The notes: generated by a model not told the origin, from the sequence alone. A stretch of 64,000 nucleotides of DNA from Cupriavidus necator A5-1 (GCF_000744095.1 NZ_JQLI01000001.1:2604001-2668000), one strand, 5' to 3'. Shown: positions 16,394 to 26,600, numbered from the stretch's first letter. Numbers and translations: made by a program.

Positions 16394-17362
16394 ATGGAAA
16401 CCCTCCGCAGCCGTGGCATCACCCGTGACGACGTCTGGCAGGCCGCCGACAGCCTGCTGAAGGCGGGCCAGCGGCCGACCATCGAACGCATCCGCCTGCA
16501 TCTGGGGCGCGGTTCCCCCAACACGGTCAGCCCGCACCTGGACGCCTGGTTTGCCGCGCTGGGCGGGCGCATCCAGGATCCGCAGGGGTTTGCGCCCGCG
16601 CCTGGCTGCCCGCAGCCGGTCACGGAAGCGGCGCGCTACCTGTGGGAGGCCGCGCTGCAGGTGGCCAGGGCATCGGCCGAAGCCGCGCTGACGCAGCGGC
16701 AGGCGGCGCTGGCCGAGGAGCAGGCCGCGCTGGCGCAGGAGAGGGAAGCGCTGGCGCAGGAGCGCCAGGTCATGCAGGCACGCCTGGACGGTGCCGAGGC
16801 TGCCATGGCGGAGATGACGCGGGCCCGCGACGAGGCCTCCGACCGCGCCGCACGCGCAGAAGCCGCGGCTGCGGCCTTGCAGCGGCAGGTCGATGCGCTG
16901 CGCGCCGAATCGGCCGCCGCGCTCGAGGCGCGCGACGCCCTGCAGCGGGACTTTGCGACCCAGCGCGCGGCATGGGACCAGGAGCGCGAAACCCTCACGC
17001 AACGCGCCGCCGCCAATGAGCGCCGCATGGCGCTGGAGCTGGATGCCGCGCGCGTGGCGGCAAAGGATGCGCAGAAGCTGCTGGAGGCCGAGCGCAAGGC
17101 CGCCATGGAGCGGCTTGCGCACGCCGCTGCGTCGGCCTCCCGGCAGGGCAGCGAGATGACGCGGCTGGGTCAGGCCATCGCCGTGCTGGAAGAGCGGGTT
17201 CGGCAGCGGGAGAGCTTGCTGGCCGAATACCGTGACCAGTCGGCCGCGGCCGCCGCTCCCGCACTTGCCAGCCCTGCGCCGCGCCGTGCGCGGCCCGCCC
17301 GCGGGACGCTGGCTGGTGGCATGAGCGGCCGGCTCCGCACACGCGGGTCGCCGGGAAGCTGA
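16394..17362 (+). CDS. KfrA-like coiled-coil DNA-binding protein
   Basis: A 322-residue protein with an N-terminal KfrA_N DNA-binding domain (about 1-110: GITRDDVWQAADSLLKAGQRPTIERIRLHLGRGSPNTV) and a long Ala/Gln/Glu-rich coiled coil (about 100-285) ending in a basic Pro/Ala tail. KfrA of IncP plasmids is an autorepressor and helps stable inheritance by filament-like assembly. Here it is divergent from a tyrosine recombinase. The start at METLRS is preferred; a TTG 36 bases upstream is open. The pair suggests a plasmid-derived maintenance module now sitting in a larger replicon. Confidence 0.88.
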   Translation: METLRSRGITRDDVWQAADSLLKAGQRPTIERIRLHLGRGSPNTVSPHLDAWFAALGGRIQDPQGFAPAPGCPQPVTEAARYLWEAALQVARASAEAALTQRQAALAEEQAALAQEREALAQERQVMQARLDGAEAAMAEMTRARDEASDRAARAEAAAAALQRQVDALRAESAAALEARDALQRDFATQRAAWDQERETLTQRAAANERRMALELDAARVAAKDAQKLLEAERKAAMERLAHAAASASRQGSEMTRLGQAIAVLEERVRQRESLLAEYRDQSAAAAAPALASPAPRRARPARGTLAGGMSGRLRTRGSPGS

Positions 17363-17485
17363 CAGATACCCCTGACTACACGGCCGACGATGCCAGCGGT
17401 GCCGGCGCCAAGACCACAGGCGGGCACTGGACCCGCCCGGGCATGCCGTTGCTCTGCCGGTCGGACTGCGCCGTCGCGACTGTGG

Positions 17486-18817
17486 TCAGTAGGTCTGATC
17501 GGCAACAACTCGGGCCACCGTTTCCAGGGATCGCCTGAGCGTGGCCAAGTCGACGGAGCCGAGTGCCAATCGAATCGCGTGAGGCACGTGGGCCGACGTC
17601 GAGAACGGAAGGGCCGTCGACACTGAAATCCGCTCCCGCATCAACGCCATCGCGATCGCGTCCGCGCGAACGTCCTGCGCCAGAGGAAGCCAGACGAAGT
17701 ACGACGCGGGATGGCTGATCCTCTTGAGCTGGCCCAGGACGTCAGCGGCAAGGCCCTGGCGCAGGGTGGCATCCCGCCGCTTGTCGTTTTCCAGCCGGGC
17801 CACCGTGCCGTCCTCCATCCAGCCGCAGGCGATAGCTGTCATGGTCGCCGGGGTGTTCCAGGTCGTCGCGCGGATGGCTCGTTCGAGCCTGGGAACCCAT
17901 TCGCGCGGTGCACAGACGAAGCCGACGCGCAGACCCGTCGCGACACTCTTCGACAGGCTCGACACATAGACCGTCGTCTCCGGAGCAAGCGCTGCCAACG
18001 GAGGTGGAGCGCCTTCAGCCAGGAATGCGTAGGCGGCGTCTTCGATGAGTATCAGTCCATGTTCTCGAGCGATGGCGACAAGCTCCCGACGCCGCCTTGC
18101 GCTCATCACCCAGCCGAGCGGGTTATGTAACGTCGGCATGGCGTACACAGCCCGTACCCGCCGCCGCCTGCACAGGGCCGCCAAGGCGTCCAGATCAGGT
18201 CCGTTCCCAGCGCCGGGAATTGGCGCGAGTTCCAGCCGATTGGCCTCGGCAGCGAGCTTGAATCCCGGGTAAGTCAGGGCGTCCACTGCAACCACGTCGC
18301 CGGGCTCCAGCAAGGCCATGGCGGTCGTCGTCAGCCCGTGCTGTGCTCCGCTCACGAGCAAGGTGGTTTCGACCGATGCTTCCACACCCCGGCTGGCCAG
18401 GTGGCGCGCCACCGTCGCCCGCTCATGCTCGCGGCCGCCGTGGGGCTGGTATCGAAGCAGGGACTCCAGGTCACCTGCGGCCGCGAGCTGGCGCAGCGCT
18501 GCCCTGAGAAGGTCAGGCTGGCCCGGCGAAGACGGATAGTTGAAGCTCAGGTCCACCGTGTCCGCGCTCCAGGCATGCAGGTCAATGCCTTGACCGCGGG
18601 GGACCGCTTCCTTGACGAACGTGCCGCGGCCGGTTTCGCCGCTCACCAAGCCCATGGCTTGCAGCTCCGCGTACACACGCGTGGCCGTGACCAGCGCCAG
18701 GCCTTCGCGGGCGGCGAGGTCGCGGTGCGTCGGCAGACGCGTCCCCGGACGCAGGCGGCCTGCACGGATGTCGGCCGCGAGCTGGTCGACCAGTTGTTTG
18801 TAGCGGGCCTGAGGCAT
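17486..18817 (-). CDS. MocR/PdxR-type GntR regulator with aminotransferase domain
   Basis: A 443-residue fusion of a GntR winged helix (about 1-70: RLRPGTRLPTHRDLAAREGLALVTATRVYAEL) and a fold-type I PLP aminotransferase domain (about 95-440) with the PLP lysine in SSLSKSVATGLRVG. MocR proteins usually sense PLP or an amino compound and regulate the neighbouring divergent gene. That neighbour here is a DJ-1/PfpI protein, so it is the likely target. The family is certain; the effector is unknown. Confidence 0.92.
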   Translation of the reverse strand: MPQARYKQLVDQLAADIRAGRLRPGTRLPTHRDLAAREGLALVTATRVYAELQAMGLVSGETGRGTFVKEAVPRGQGIDLHAWSADTVDLSFNYPSSPGQPDLLRAALRQLAAAGDLESLLRYQPHGGREHERATVARHLASRGVEASVETTLLVSGAQHGLTTTAMALLEPGDVVAVDALTYPGFKLAAEANRLELAPIPGAGNGPDLDALAALCRRRRVRAVYAMPTLHNPLGWVMSARRRRELVAIAREHGLILIEDAAYAFLAEGAPPPLAALAPETTVYVSSLSKSVATGLRVGFVCAPREWVPRLERAIRATTWNTPATMTAIACGWMEDGTVARLENDKRRDATLRQGLAADVLGQLKRISHPASYFVWLPLAQDVRADAIAMALMRERISVSTALPFSTSAHVPHAIRLALGSVDLATLRRSLETVARVVADQTY

Positions 18818-18834
18818 GCCTCAATGTATCCATG

Positions 18835-18857
18835 ACAATTATTTGATTGTATTGATT
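18835..18857. promoter_or_regulatory. Candidate MocR operator between the divergent genes
   Basis: In the 90-base divergent gap, ACAAT (18835-18839) and ATTGT (18846-18850) form an inverted repeat, and TTGATT occurs twice in direct orientation (18843-18848 and 18852-18857). MocR regulators commonly bind direct repeats at such divergent promoters. Confidence 0.45.
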
Positions 18858-18907
18858 ATCGGTCCTACGATGGCGAGACACAACATCTCCACCCGCACGA
18901 GGACGCC

Positions 18908-19504
18908 ATGCACATCGCCATCCTGACCTTCGAAGGCTTCAACGAACTCGACTCGCTGATCGCGCTCAACATCCTTAGCCGGGTCAGGAAGCCTGGCTGG
19001 CGGATTTCGATCGCCACTCCGGCGGCCAGGGTGCGTTCGATGAACGGCGTGGTGCTGGAGGCGCAAGCGTCGCTGAAAGACGCTTGCGACGCCGACGCGG
19101 TGCTGGTCGGCAGTGGGATACAGACCCGGGACGTCGTCGCCGATGCCGCGACCATGTCACAGTTGAGGCTCGATTCGACGCGCCAGTTGCTGGGCGCGCA
19201 ATGCTCGGGCACGTTGATACTCGCCAAGCTGGGCCTGCTGGACGGCGTTCCGGCCTGCACGGACCTGACCACCAGGCCGTGGGTCGAGGAGGCCGGCGTG
19301 GCTGTGCTCAACCAGCCGTTCGTGGCCAGGCGCAACGTCGCGACCGCAGGCGGGTGCCTGTCATCCCAGTATCTGGCGGCCTGGTTCATCGCACGTCTGG
19401 AAGGCGTCGAGGCTGCACGCAGCGCGATTCACTACGTCGCCCCGGTGGGGGAGAAGGAGACCTACGTGGCGCGCGCCATGGCGAACATTGCGCCGTTCCT
19501 CTAA
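18908..19504 (+). CDS. DJ-1/PfpI-family protein
   Basis: A 198-residue glutamine-amidotransferase-like protein. The nucleophile elbow holds the conserved cysteine in LGAQCSGTLILA, and the N-terminus HIAILTFEGFNELDS has the acidic residue of DJ-1-type active sites. Related proteins act as isonitrile hydratases, glyoxalase-III-like enzymes or chaperones; the sequence alone does not decide. It is divergent from the MocR regulator, a common arrangement for enzymes induced by a small metabolite. Confidence 0.85.
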   Translation: MHIAILTFEGFNELDSLIALNILSRVRKPGWRISIATPAARVRSMNGVVLEAQASLKDACDADAVLVGSGIQTRDVVADAATMSQLRLDSTRQLLGAQCSGTLILAKLGLLDGVPACTDLTTRPWVEEAGVAVLNQPFVARRNVATAGGCLSSQYLAAWFIARLEGVEAARSAIHYVAPVGEKETYVARAMANIAPFL

Positions 19505-19521
19505 GGGGGAAAGCGGCATTA

Positions 19522-19537
19522 CTGTATATTCATACAG
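19522..19537 (+). promoter_or_regulatory. LexA (SOS) box
   Basis: CTGTATATTCATACAG matches the LexA consensus CTGT-N8-ACAG with an AT-rich alternating core. It lies 23 bases before the GTG start of the nuclease-helicase gene and is flanked by an otherwise GC-rich context. SOS induction of this gene is strongly suggested. Confidence 0.85.
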
Positions 19538-19560
19538 TTTCCCCGCTGTCCTCCTTTGTC

Positions 19561-21861
19561 GTGTCCGCAGCCTTGCCGCCCCCTCCCGCCACCGCCGCAG
19601 CGCCGGCCTACGTCGTCGCCGTGCGCGCGCTGTGCGAATTCACCGCCAAGGCGGGCGACCTGGACCTGCGCTTCGTGCCGACGCCGTCGGCGCAGGAGGG
19701 CGTGGCCGGGCATGCGGTGGTCACCGGCCGGCGCGGCGAGGGCTACCAGGCGGAGGTCGCGCTGTCTGCCGATTTCGGCCCCCTGCACGTGCGCGGCCGA
19801 GCCGACGGCTACGATCCCGCCGCCAACCGGCTGGAAGAAATCAAGACCGTGCGCGGCGACGCCGCGGTGCCCGACAACCACCGCCACCTGCACTGGGCGC
19901 AGGCCAAGGTCTACGGCTGCCTGCTGTGCCGCAAGCTGGAGCTTCCCGGTCTGGACATCGCCGTGGTCTATTTCGACATCGTCGGCCAGCGCGAGCACCC
20001 AGTCGTGCAGCACTTCACCGCGGCGGAGCTGGAAGCGTTCTTCGTGCAGACCTGCGAGCGCTTCCTGCGCTGGGCGCAGGCAGAACTGGCGCACCGGCAG
20101 GCGCGCGACGCCGCACTGGCGCAGTTGGCTTTCCCGCACCAGGGCTTCCGCCCCGGCCAGCGCGAGCTGGCGCAGGCGGTCTACAACGCCAATCGCGCGG
20201 GCCGCAGCCTGTTGGCGCAGGCGCCCACCGGTATCGGCAAATCGGTCGGCACGCTGTTCCCGGTGCTCAAGGCCATGCCGGGGCAGGGCATCGACAAGGC
20301 CTATTTCCTGTCGGCCCGCTCAACCGGCCGCGGCGTGGCGCTGCAGGCCGCCGACGCGCTGCGCGGCCACGGCGCGCAGCCGCTGCGCGTGCTGGAACTG
20401 GTGGCGCGCGACAAGGCCTGCGAGCATCCCGAGCTGGCCTGCCATGGCGAGTCCTGCCCGCTGGCCCGCGGCTTCTACGACCGCCTGCCGGCCGCGCGCG
20501 AAGCGGCCCGCGGCGTGCCGGTGCGCGACCGCGCTGCGGTGCGCCAGCTGGCGCTCGAGCACGACATCTGCCCCTACTACCTGGCCCAGGAACTGGTGCG
20601 CTGGAGCGACGTGGTGGTGGCCGACTACAACTACTACTTCGACCGCAGCGCCTTGCTGTACGCGCTGACCGCCGCCAACGGCTGGCGCGCCAGCGTGCTG
20701 GTGGACGAGGCGCACAACCTGGTCGAGCGCGGCCGCGCGATGTACACCGCGGAACTCGATCCGCAGTCCTTGCGCGAGGTGCGGCGCATCGCTCCTGCAG
20801 CCGTGGTGAAGCCGCTGGCGCGGCTGGCGCGCCAGTGGAGCGCGCTGGCCCGGCAGGGCGATGCCGAGTACGAGGTACTGCCTGAAGTGCCGGCCGCCTT
20901 CCGGCGCGCGCTGGACGAATGCTGCGGCGCTGCGCTCACGCATATGACCGAGCACCCCGGCGCGCACGACCCAGCGCTGCAGCGCTTCTATTTCGACGCG
21001 CTGCATTTCGGCCGCATGGCCGAGCAACTCGATGCCAACTCACTTTTCGACCTGCGCCGGTCGCCGCACGGCGGACGTGGCAACCATACGCGGCTGTGCC
21101 TCCGCAATATCATCCCCGCACCGTTCCTGCGGCCGCGCTTTGCCGCGGCGCACTCGGTCACGCTGTTCTCCGCGACGCTCGATCCTGCCGGCTACTACCT
21201 CGATACGCTGGGTTTGCCGGCCGATTGCGCACGCGTGGAAGTACCGTCGCCGTTCCGCCCCGAGCAGTTGTCGGTGCGGATCGCCGGGCGCATTTCCACC
21301 CGCTATGCGCAGCGCGAGCGGTCGCTGCCCGCCATCGTCGCGCTGATGGCCGGCCAGTTCCGTGAGCGGCGCGGCAACTACCTGGCCTTCTTCAGCAGTC
21401 ACGAGTACCTGCAGCAGGCAGTCGCCCGCTTTGCCCAGGCGCATCCGGACATCCCGCACTGGGTGCAGTCGCGCGGCATGGACGAGGCGGCGCAGGCCGC
21501 CTTCCTGTCCGCCTTTGTCGAAGGCGGCGAGGGCATCGGCTTCGCGGTGCTGGGCGGTGCTTTTGCCGAGGGCGTGGACCTGCCCGGCGAGCGCCTGATC
21601 GGCGCCTTCGTCGCCACGCTCGGGCTGCCGCAGTTCAATCCGGTCAACGAGCAGTTCCGCGAGCGCATGCAGGCCGTTTTCGGCCAGGGCTACGCCTATG
21701 CCTATCTGTATCCCGGCTTGCGCAAGGTCGTGCAGGCGGCGGGCAGGGTGATCCGCACCCAGCAGGACCAGGGCGTCGTGTACCTGATCGATGACCGCTT
21801 TGCCGGCGCTGAGGTCCGGCAGTTGCTGCCCGCATGGTGGGAAATCGGCCCGGCGGCGTAG
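19561..21861 (+). CDS. SOS-regulated PD-(D/E)XK nuclease / XPD-DinG-like helicase
   Basis: A 766-residue protein. The N-terminal ~190 residues resemble a PD-(D/E)XK (Cas4/RecB-like) nuclease: VRGRADGYD, LEEIKT and QAKVYG give the D, E-x-K and Q positions. The rest is an XPD/DinG-type superfamily 2 helicase with Walker A APTGIGKS, four cysteines (C-x7-C-x5-C and a later C in EHDICPYY) expected to hold a 4Fe-4S cluster, DEAH box VLVDEAHN, and motif VI QAAGRVIRTQQD. It should unwind and possibly trim damaged DNA. GTG at 19561 is the first good start after the LexA box; it has no strong Shine-Dalgarno. Confidence 0.88.
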   Translation: MSAALPPPPATAAAPAYVVAVRALCEFTAKAGDLDLRFVPTPSAQEGVAGHAVVTGRRGEGYQAEVALSADFGPLHVRGRADGYDPAANRLEEIKTVRGDAAVPDNHRHLHWAQAKVYGCLLCRKLELPGLDIAVVYFDIVGQREHPVVQHFTAAELEAFFVQTCERFLRWAQAELAHRQARDAALAQLAFPHQGFRPGQRELAQAVYNANRAGRSLLAQAPTGIGKSVGTLFPVLKAMPGQGIDKAYFLSARSTGRGVALQAADALRGHGAQPLRVLELVARDKACEHPELACHGESCPLARGFYDRLPAAREAARGVPVRDRAAVRQLALEHDICPYYLAQELVRWSDVVVADYNYYFDRSALLYALTAANGWRASVLVDEAHNLVERGRAMYTAELDPQSLREVRRIAPAAVVKPLARLARQWSALARQGDAEYEVLPEVPAAFRRALDECCGAALTHMTEHPGAHDPALQRFYFDALHFGRMAEQLDANSLFDLRRSPHGGRGNHTRLCLRNIIPAPFLRPRFAAAHSVTLFSATLDPAGYYLDTLGLPADCARVEVPSPFRPEQLSVRIAGRISTRYAQRERSLPAIVALMAGQFRERRGNYLAFFSSHEYLQQAVARFAQAHPDIPHWVQSRGMDEAAQAAFLSAFVEGGEGIGFAVLGGAFAEGVDLPGERLIGAFVATLGLPQFNPVNEQFRERMQAVFGQGYAYAYLYPGLRKVVQAAGRVIRTQQDQGVVYLIDDRFAGAEVRQLLPAWWEIGPAA

Positions 21862-21979
21862 AAATTACACTTCCGGTTCGACAAGATCGACCGCTTTCCC
21901 TTGCCGGCCGGCACCCTGGCGCTGGAACGAATCTGGCAGGCAAGGCGGATGTCCTGAGCGCAACACGGAAACCAGACAA

Positions 21980-22303
21980 ATGACAATGACCAAACACTAC
22001 GCGGCCAGCGAGCCGCCCCGCACCGAGGTGGACGCCCTGCCGGGCGGCACGGTGGTTGAGTTCGGCGCGCCCTGGTGCGGCTTCTGCCTGCGCGCGCAGC
22101 CGGCGCTGGCCGAGGCCTTTGCCGCGCATCCGCAGCTGCGCCATATCAAGATCGAAGACGGCAGCGGCCGCCCGCTGGGGCGCTCGTTCCGCATCAAGCT
22201 GTGGCCGACGCTGGTGTTCCTGCGCGATGGCCGGGAAGTGGCGCGGCTGGTGCGGCCGACTGAAGCTGATCCGATCCGGGAGGCCATGCGCCGCATTGCC
22301 TGA
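21980..22303 (+). CDS. Thioredoxin-family protein
   Basis: A 107-residue cytoplasmic thioredoxin-like protein with active site APWCGFCLRAQP (WCxxC with Gly-Phe between the cysteines, unlike the WCGPC of TrxA) and cis-proline in LWPTLVFLRDG. Length equals E. coli TrxA. No signal peptide. It stands alone between the helicase and the HD-GYP gene. A dedicated reductase is not adjacent. Confidence 0.9.
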   Translation: MTMTKHYAASEPPRTEVDALPGGTVVEFGAPWCGFCLRAQPALAEAFAAHPQLRHIKIEDGSGRPLGRSFRIKLWPTLVFLRDGREVARLVRPTEADPIREAMRRIA

Positions 22304-22544
22304 GCGGCCTGCCTCGGCCCATTTAAGTAGTGCATTAGGCATATTTCGGTTGATTTCGGGAGATCGAGGACCTGGACCCCGCTTTTGGAGGGGATAGCCG
22401 GCGACCATTTCTGCCGATTGTGCAGAGAGTCGCGCCCGCGCAATGCCCCCAGCCGTACCCTCTGGCCGCGACCCAGCCCGCCATCCGGGAATCCCGAAGC
22501 GGCCCGCGCGCCCGGCGAGACGGACCAACCGCCAACTTCGATCC

Positions 22545-23648
22545 ATGAGCGCTCCCAGCCCCGACCAGCGGCCCACCGTGCTGGTCGTCGATGACGTTCC
22601 CGAGAACATAGCGGCCATGGTTGCGCTGCTGCAGGACCAATACCGCGTCAAGGTTGCCACCCGCGCCGCCACCGCGCTGCAACGGGCGCGCGAGGCGCCC
22701 CCGGACCTGATCCTGCTGGACGTGTCGATGCCCGGCATGGACGGCTACGAAGCCTGCCGCCAGCTCAAGGCCGACCCGCGCACCGCCAGCGTGCCGGTGA
22801 TCTTCCTGACCGCCCGTGCCGAGGCCCACGACGAGGCGCTCGGCTTCGAGGTCGGCGCGGTCGACTACATCATGAAGCCGGTCAACGCGCCGGTGGCGCG
22901 CGCGCGCATTGCCAGCCAGCTCACGCTCAAGCAGGCGCACGACTTCCTGCGCGACCGCTCAGCCTGGCTCGAGGCCGAGGTGCAGCGCCGCACGCGCGAG
23001 ATCACGCTGATCGAGGACGCCACCATCATCGCGCTGGCGGCGCTGGCCGAAACGCGCGACAACGAGACCGGCAACCATATCCGCTGCACGCAGCACTACG
23101 TGAGCGCGCTGGCGCGCAAGCTGCAGCACGACCCGCACTTTGCCGCCCAGCTCGACGACAACGACATCGGCAAGGTCGGCATCCCGGACCGCATCCTGCT
23201 CAAGCCCGGCAAGCTGACGGCCGAGGAGTTCGAGGTCATGAAGACCCACACCACGCTTGGCCGCGACGCCATTGCCGATGCCGAAGCCCAGTGCGGCACC
23301 ACCAGCTCCTTCCTGCGCTATGCGCGCGAGATCGCCCACCACCACCACGAGAAATGGGACGGCAGCGGCTATCCCGACGGCCTGGCCGGCGATGCCATCC
23401 CGCTGTCCGCACGCCTGATGGCGGTGGCCGACGTCTATGACGCGCTGATCTCGCGGCGCGTCTACAAGGCGGCCTTCACGCATGAGGATGCCGTGCGCAT
23501 CATCGCCGAAGGCCGCGGGCGCCATTTCGATCCGCGCGTGATCGATGCCTTCCTGGCAATCACCGGCGAATTCCACGCCATCGCCCTGCAGTACGCCGAT
23601 CCCGCGGCCCCCGCGGCTGAGCCGGTCCCGGCACCCGCGCAAAGCTGA
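22545..23648 (+). CDS. Receiver/HD-GYP regulator with an internal deletion removing the HD motif
   Basis: A 367-residue RpfG-like regulator. The receiver (about 10-125) is intact with D16/D17, acceptor D59 and KPV. The HD-GYP domain (about 165-345) keeps HTTLGRD, HHHHEKWDGSGYPDG and ADVYDAL. However, the stretch that should read about ...DI-(12 residues)-HDIGKVGIPD reads DDNDIGKVGIPD (residues 204-213): the HD metal ligands and the preceding loop are missing, in frame. The phosphodiesterase is therefore probably dead. The gene is 5 bases upstream of a hybrid kinase that is itself broken. Confidence 0.88.
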   Translation: MSAPSPDQRPTVLVVDDVPENIAAMVALLQDQYRVKVATRAATALQRAREAPPDLILLDVSMPGMDGYEACRQLKADPRTASVPVIFLTARAEAHDEALGFEVGAVDYIMKPVNAPVARARIASQLTLKQAHDFLRDRSAWLEAEVQRRTREITLIEDATIIALAALAETRDNETGNHIRCTQHYVSALARKLQHDPHFAAQLDDNDIGKVGIPDRILLKPGKLTAEEFEVMKTHTTLGRDAIADAEAQCGTTSSFLRYAREIAHHHHEKWDGSGYPDGLAGDAIPLSARLMAVADVYDALISRRVYKAAFTHEDAVRIIAEGRGRHFDPRVIDAFLAITGEFHAIALQYADPAAPAAEPVPAPAQS

Positions 23649-23653
23649 GGGCG

Positions 23654-26600
23654 ATGCGCCGACGCTTCGGCACTGGCGGGCGGCTGTTCGGCCCGCTGCT
23701 GGCCTATGCCGCGCTGCTGGCGGTGGCAGTGTGGCTGGTGGCTTTTGCCGCCGCCTCGCTGGTGCGCGAGAACGAGCAGGCCAGCGTGGGCGCGCGCCTC
23801 GGCGCCACAGTCAACACCACGGCGCGCCTGCTCGAAGTCTGGGCCTGCGAGCAGCGGCGGCGCACCGTGTCGATCGCGTCGCTGCAAGACACGGTACGGC
23901 TGGCGCGGCCGCTGCTCGCCGCGCAGGGCGTTGCCGCGATCCCGTGCAGGCTGCCCGGTTCCTGCGCTGGATCACGCCGCTGTACCGTTCGCATGGCTAT
24001 GTCGGCTTTGCGCTGGTCACGGCCGACGACCGGATCGTGGTGTCCGAACGGCCCGAGCGCAACGGCCAGCTGCTGATGCCGGAGTCCGCCCGCACAGCCC
24101 AGCGCGCGCGCCACGACGGCGCCGCGGTGTCGGCGCCGTACCCGGGACCGCCGCCGGTCGCTCCCGACAACGCCGGCCGGGGGGGCGGCTCCCACCTTCC
24201 AGGCGGTATTCGCGCGCATTTGGGATGACGAGCGCGTGATCGGCACGCTGTGCCTGCGCATCGATCCGCACGCGGTGATGCTGCAGCTCGTCACCGCGGC
24301 GCGCTATGGCCGCAGCGGCGACCTGTACATGATCGACGCCGGCGGCCGGCTGGTGTCACCCGCGCGCTTCGATGAAGAACTGGCTTCGCAAGGGCTGCCG
24401 GCGCCCGGCACGCCGTCGATGTTCAACACCTTGGCGCGCGTGCCGGTGGCAGACGGCAACGGCACCTGGCGCCTGCCGCCCGGCGCGCCGCTGACGCGGC
24501 TGGCGCAGCAGGTGCTGGGCCACCAGACCCTGCAGCTGGCGTTCGGCTACCGCGACTACCGCGGCAAGCGCGTCGCCGGCGCGGGGCTGTGGGTGCCCGC
24601 GCTGGTGCTGGAACAGGACATGGACGAGGCCTTCCACTCGTACCTGTCCACGCGCAACGTGGTGATCGGCATGGCGTTGTCGATCCTGCTGCTGATCGGG
24701 CTGGCGGCGTGGGCACTGCGCCGCGGCCAGCAGCGGCTGGCGCAGAGCGAGGAGCGCCTGCGCGCGATGCTCGACCATGCGCCGGCGATCATGCACCTGA
24801 AGGACCGCAACCATGCCTTCCTGGCGCTGAATCCCACCACGCAGGCGCTGCTGGGCCTGACCGAGCGCGAGGCGCTGGGCCGCACCGACCGCGAGCTGGC
24901 GGTGATGCCGGACGGCACCCAGGAACGCTGGGATATCGAAGAGCGCGTGATGGCCACCGGCCGAGCCGAAGAGCAGGTCTACACGATGCATTCCAGCCAG
25001 GGCCCGCGCGAGCTGCAGGTGATGCGCTTCCCGGTTCGCAACCCGGCCACCGACGAAGTGGTCGGCGTAGGCGCGGTCGGCATCGACATCACCAGCCAGG
25101 TGCGCGCGCACCGTGCGCTGATGGAGCTGTCGCAGACGCTCGAGCACAAGGTATCTGCACGCACGCGCGAACTGGCGGTGGCCAACGCCGAGCTGGCCGA
25201 AGCCAAGCACGCGGCCGAATCGGCGGCACAGGCCAAGGCCAGCTTCCTGGCCAATATGAGCCATGAGATCCGCACGCCGATGAACGCGGTGATCGGCATG
25301 GCCCACCTGGCGCTGGGCACGCGGCTCGACCCCAAGCAGCGCGACTATATCGAGAAGATCCAGCGCTCGGGCCAGCACCTGCTGGGCATCCTGAACGATA
25401 TCCTGGACCTGTCCAAGATCGAGGCGGGCAAGCTCGAGGTGGAAGAGATCGACTTCTCGCTCGAGCGCGTGCTGCCCACCGTGGGTGACCTGGTCTCCGA
25501 GCGCGCCGCGGCCAAGCAGCTGGAGCTGATCGTGGAGGTGGCGCCGGACGTGCCCGACGCGCTGCGCGGCGATCCGCTGCGGATCCGGCAGGTGCTGATC
25601 AACTTCACCACCAACGCGGTCAAGTTCACCGAGCGCGGCGAGATCGTGGTGCGCGTGGCGCGCTGCACGGGCGCGGATGCGATGCCGCGCGTGCGGCTGC
25701 ATTTCGAGGTGCGCGACACCGGCATCGGCATCGAGCCCGATGCGATCGAGAGGCTGTTCCAGAGCTTCGAGCAGGCCGACAGCTCGACCACGCGCCGCTA
25801 GGGCGGCAGCGGCCTGGGCCTGGCGATCAGCCAGCGGCTGGTGCAGCTGATGGGCGGCACGCTCGGTGTGGAAAGCACGCCGGGCCAGGGCAGCAGGTTC
25901 TGGTTCGAACTGTCACTGCTGCCCTGCAGCCAGCGCGCGCCCGCGCTGCTGGTGCGGCCGGAACTGGCGGGCCGCCGGCTGCTGGTCGTGGACGACCACG
26001 GCTATGCGCGCCAGGTCATTGCCGCGATGCTGCGCGGCTTCGGTTTCCGCGTGGACGAAGCGGCGTCGGGCGAGGCCGCGCTGGCCGCCATCGCCGAGGC
26101 CGATGCGCAGGGCGATCCCTATCACGCCGCATTTATCGACTGGCGCATGCCGGGGCTGGACGGCATCGAGTCCGCGCGCCGGCTGGCCGGCCTGCCGCTG
26201 CGCGGCCCGCGCCCGCGGCCGCTGATGGTGACCGCCAACGGCAGTGAGGCGGTGATGCGCGAGGGCGAGCGCAGCGGCTTCGACGCCACGCTGCTCAAGC
26301 CGGTGAGCCCGTCGGTGCTGTTCGATGCGACGCTGCGCGTGCTGGCGGCCGATGCGGATGCGCCGCGGCCCGACGAGCCGGCGCGCGCCGCGCCCGGGCC
26401 CGGCTGGTCGCTGCCGCAGCGGCGCGTGCTGCTGGTGGAAGACAACGAGATCAACCGCGAGGTCGCGGTACACCTGCTGCAGCAGGCCGGCATCACGCCC
26501 GATACGGCGGAGAGCGGCGTGCAGGCGCTGGAGCGCCTGGCGGTGCAGTCCTACGACCTGGCGCTGATGGACATGCAGATGCCGGGCATGGACGGCTTCG

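Noticed and set aside
15151-17362. Recombinase as part of a prophage or integrative element
   Set aside because: No tRNA, no attachment-site duplication and no phage genes are visible on either side.
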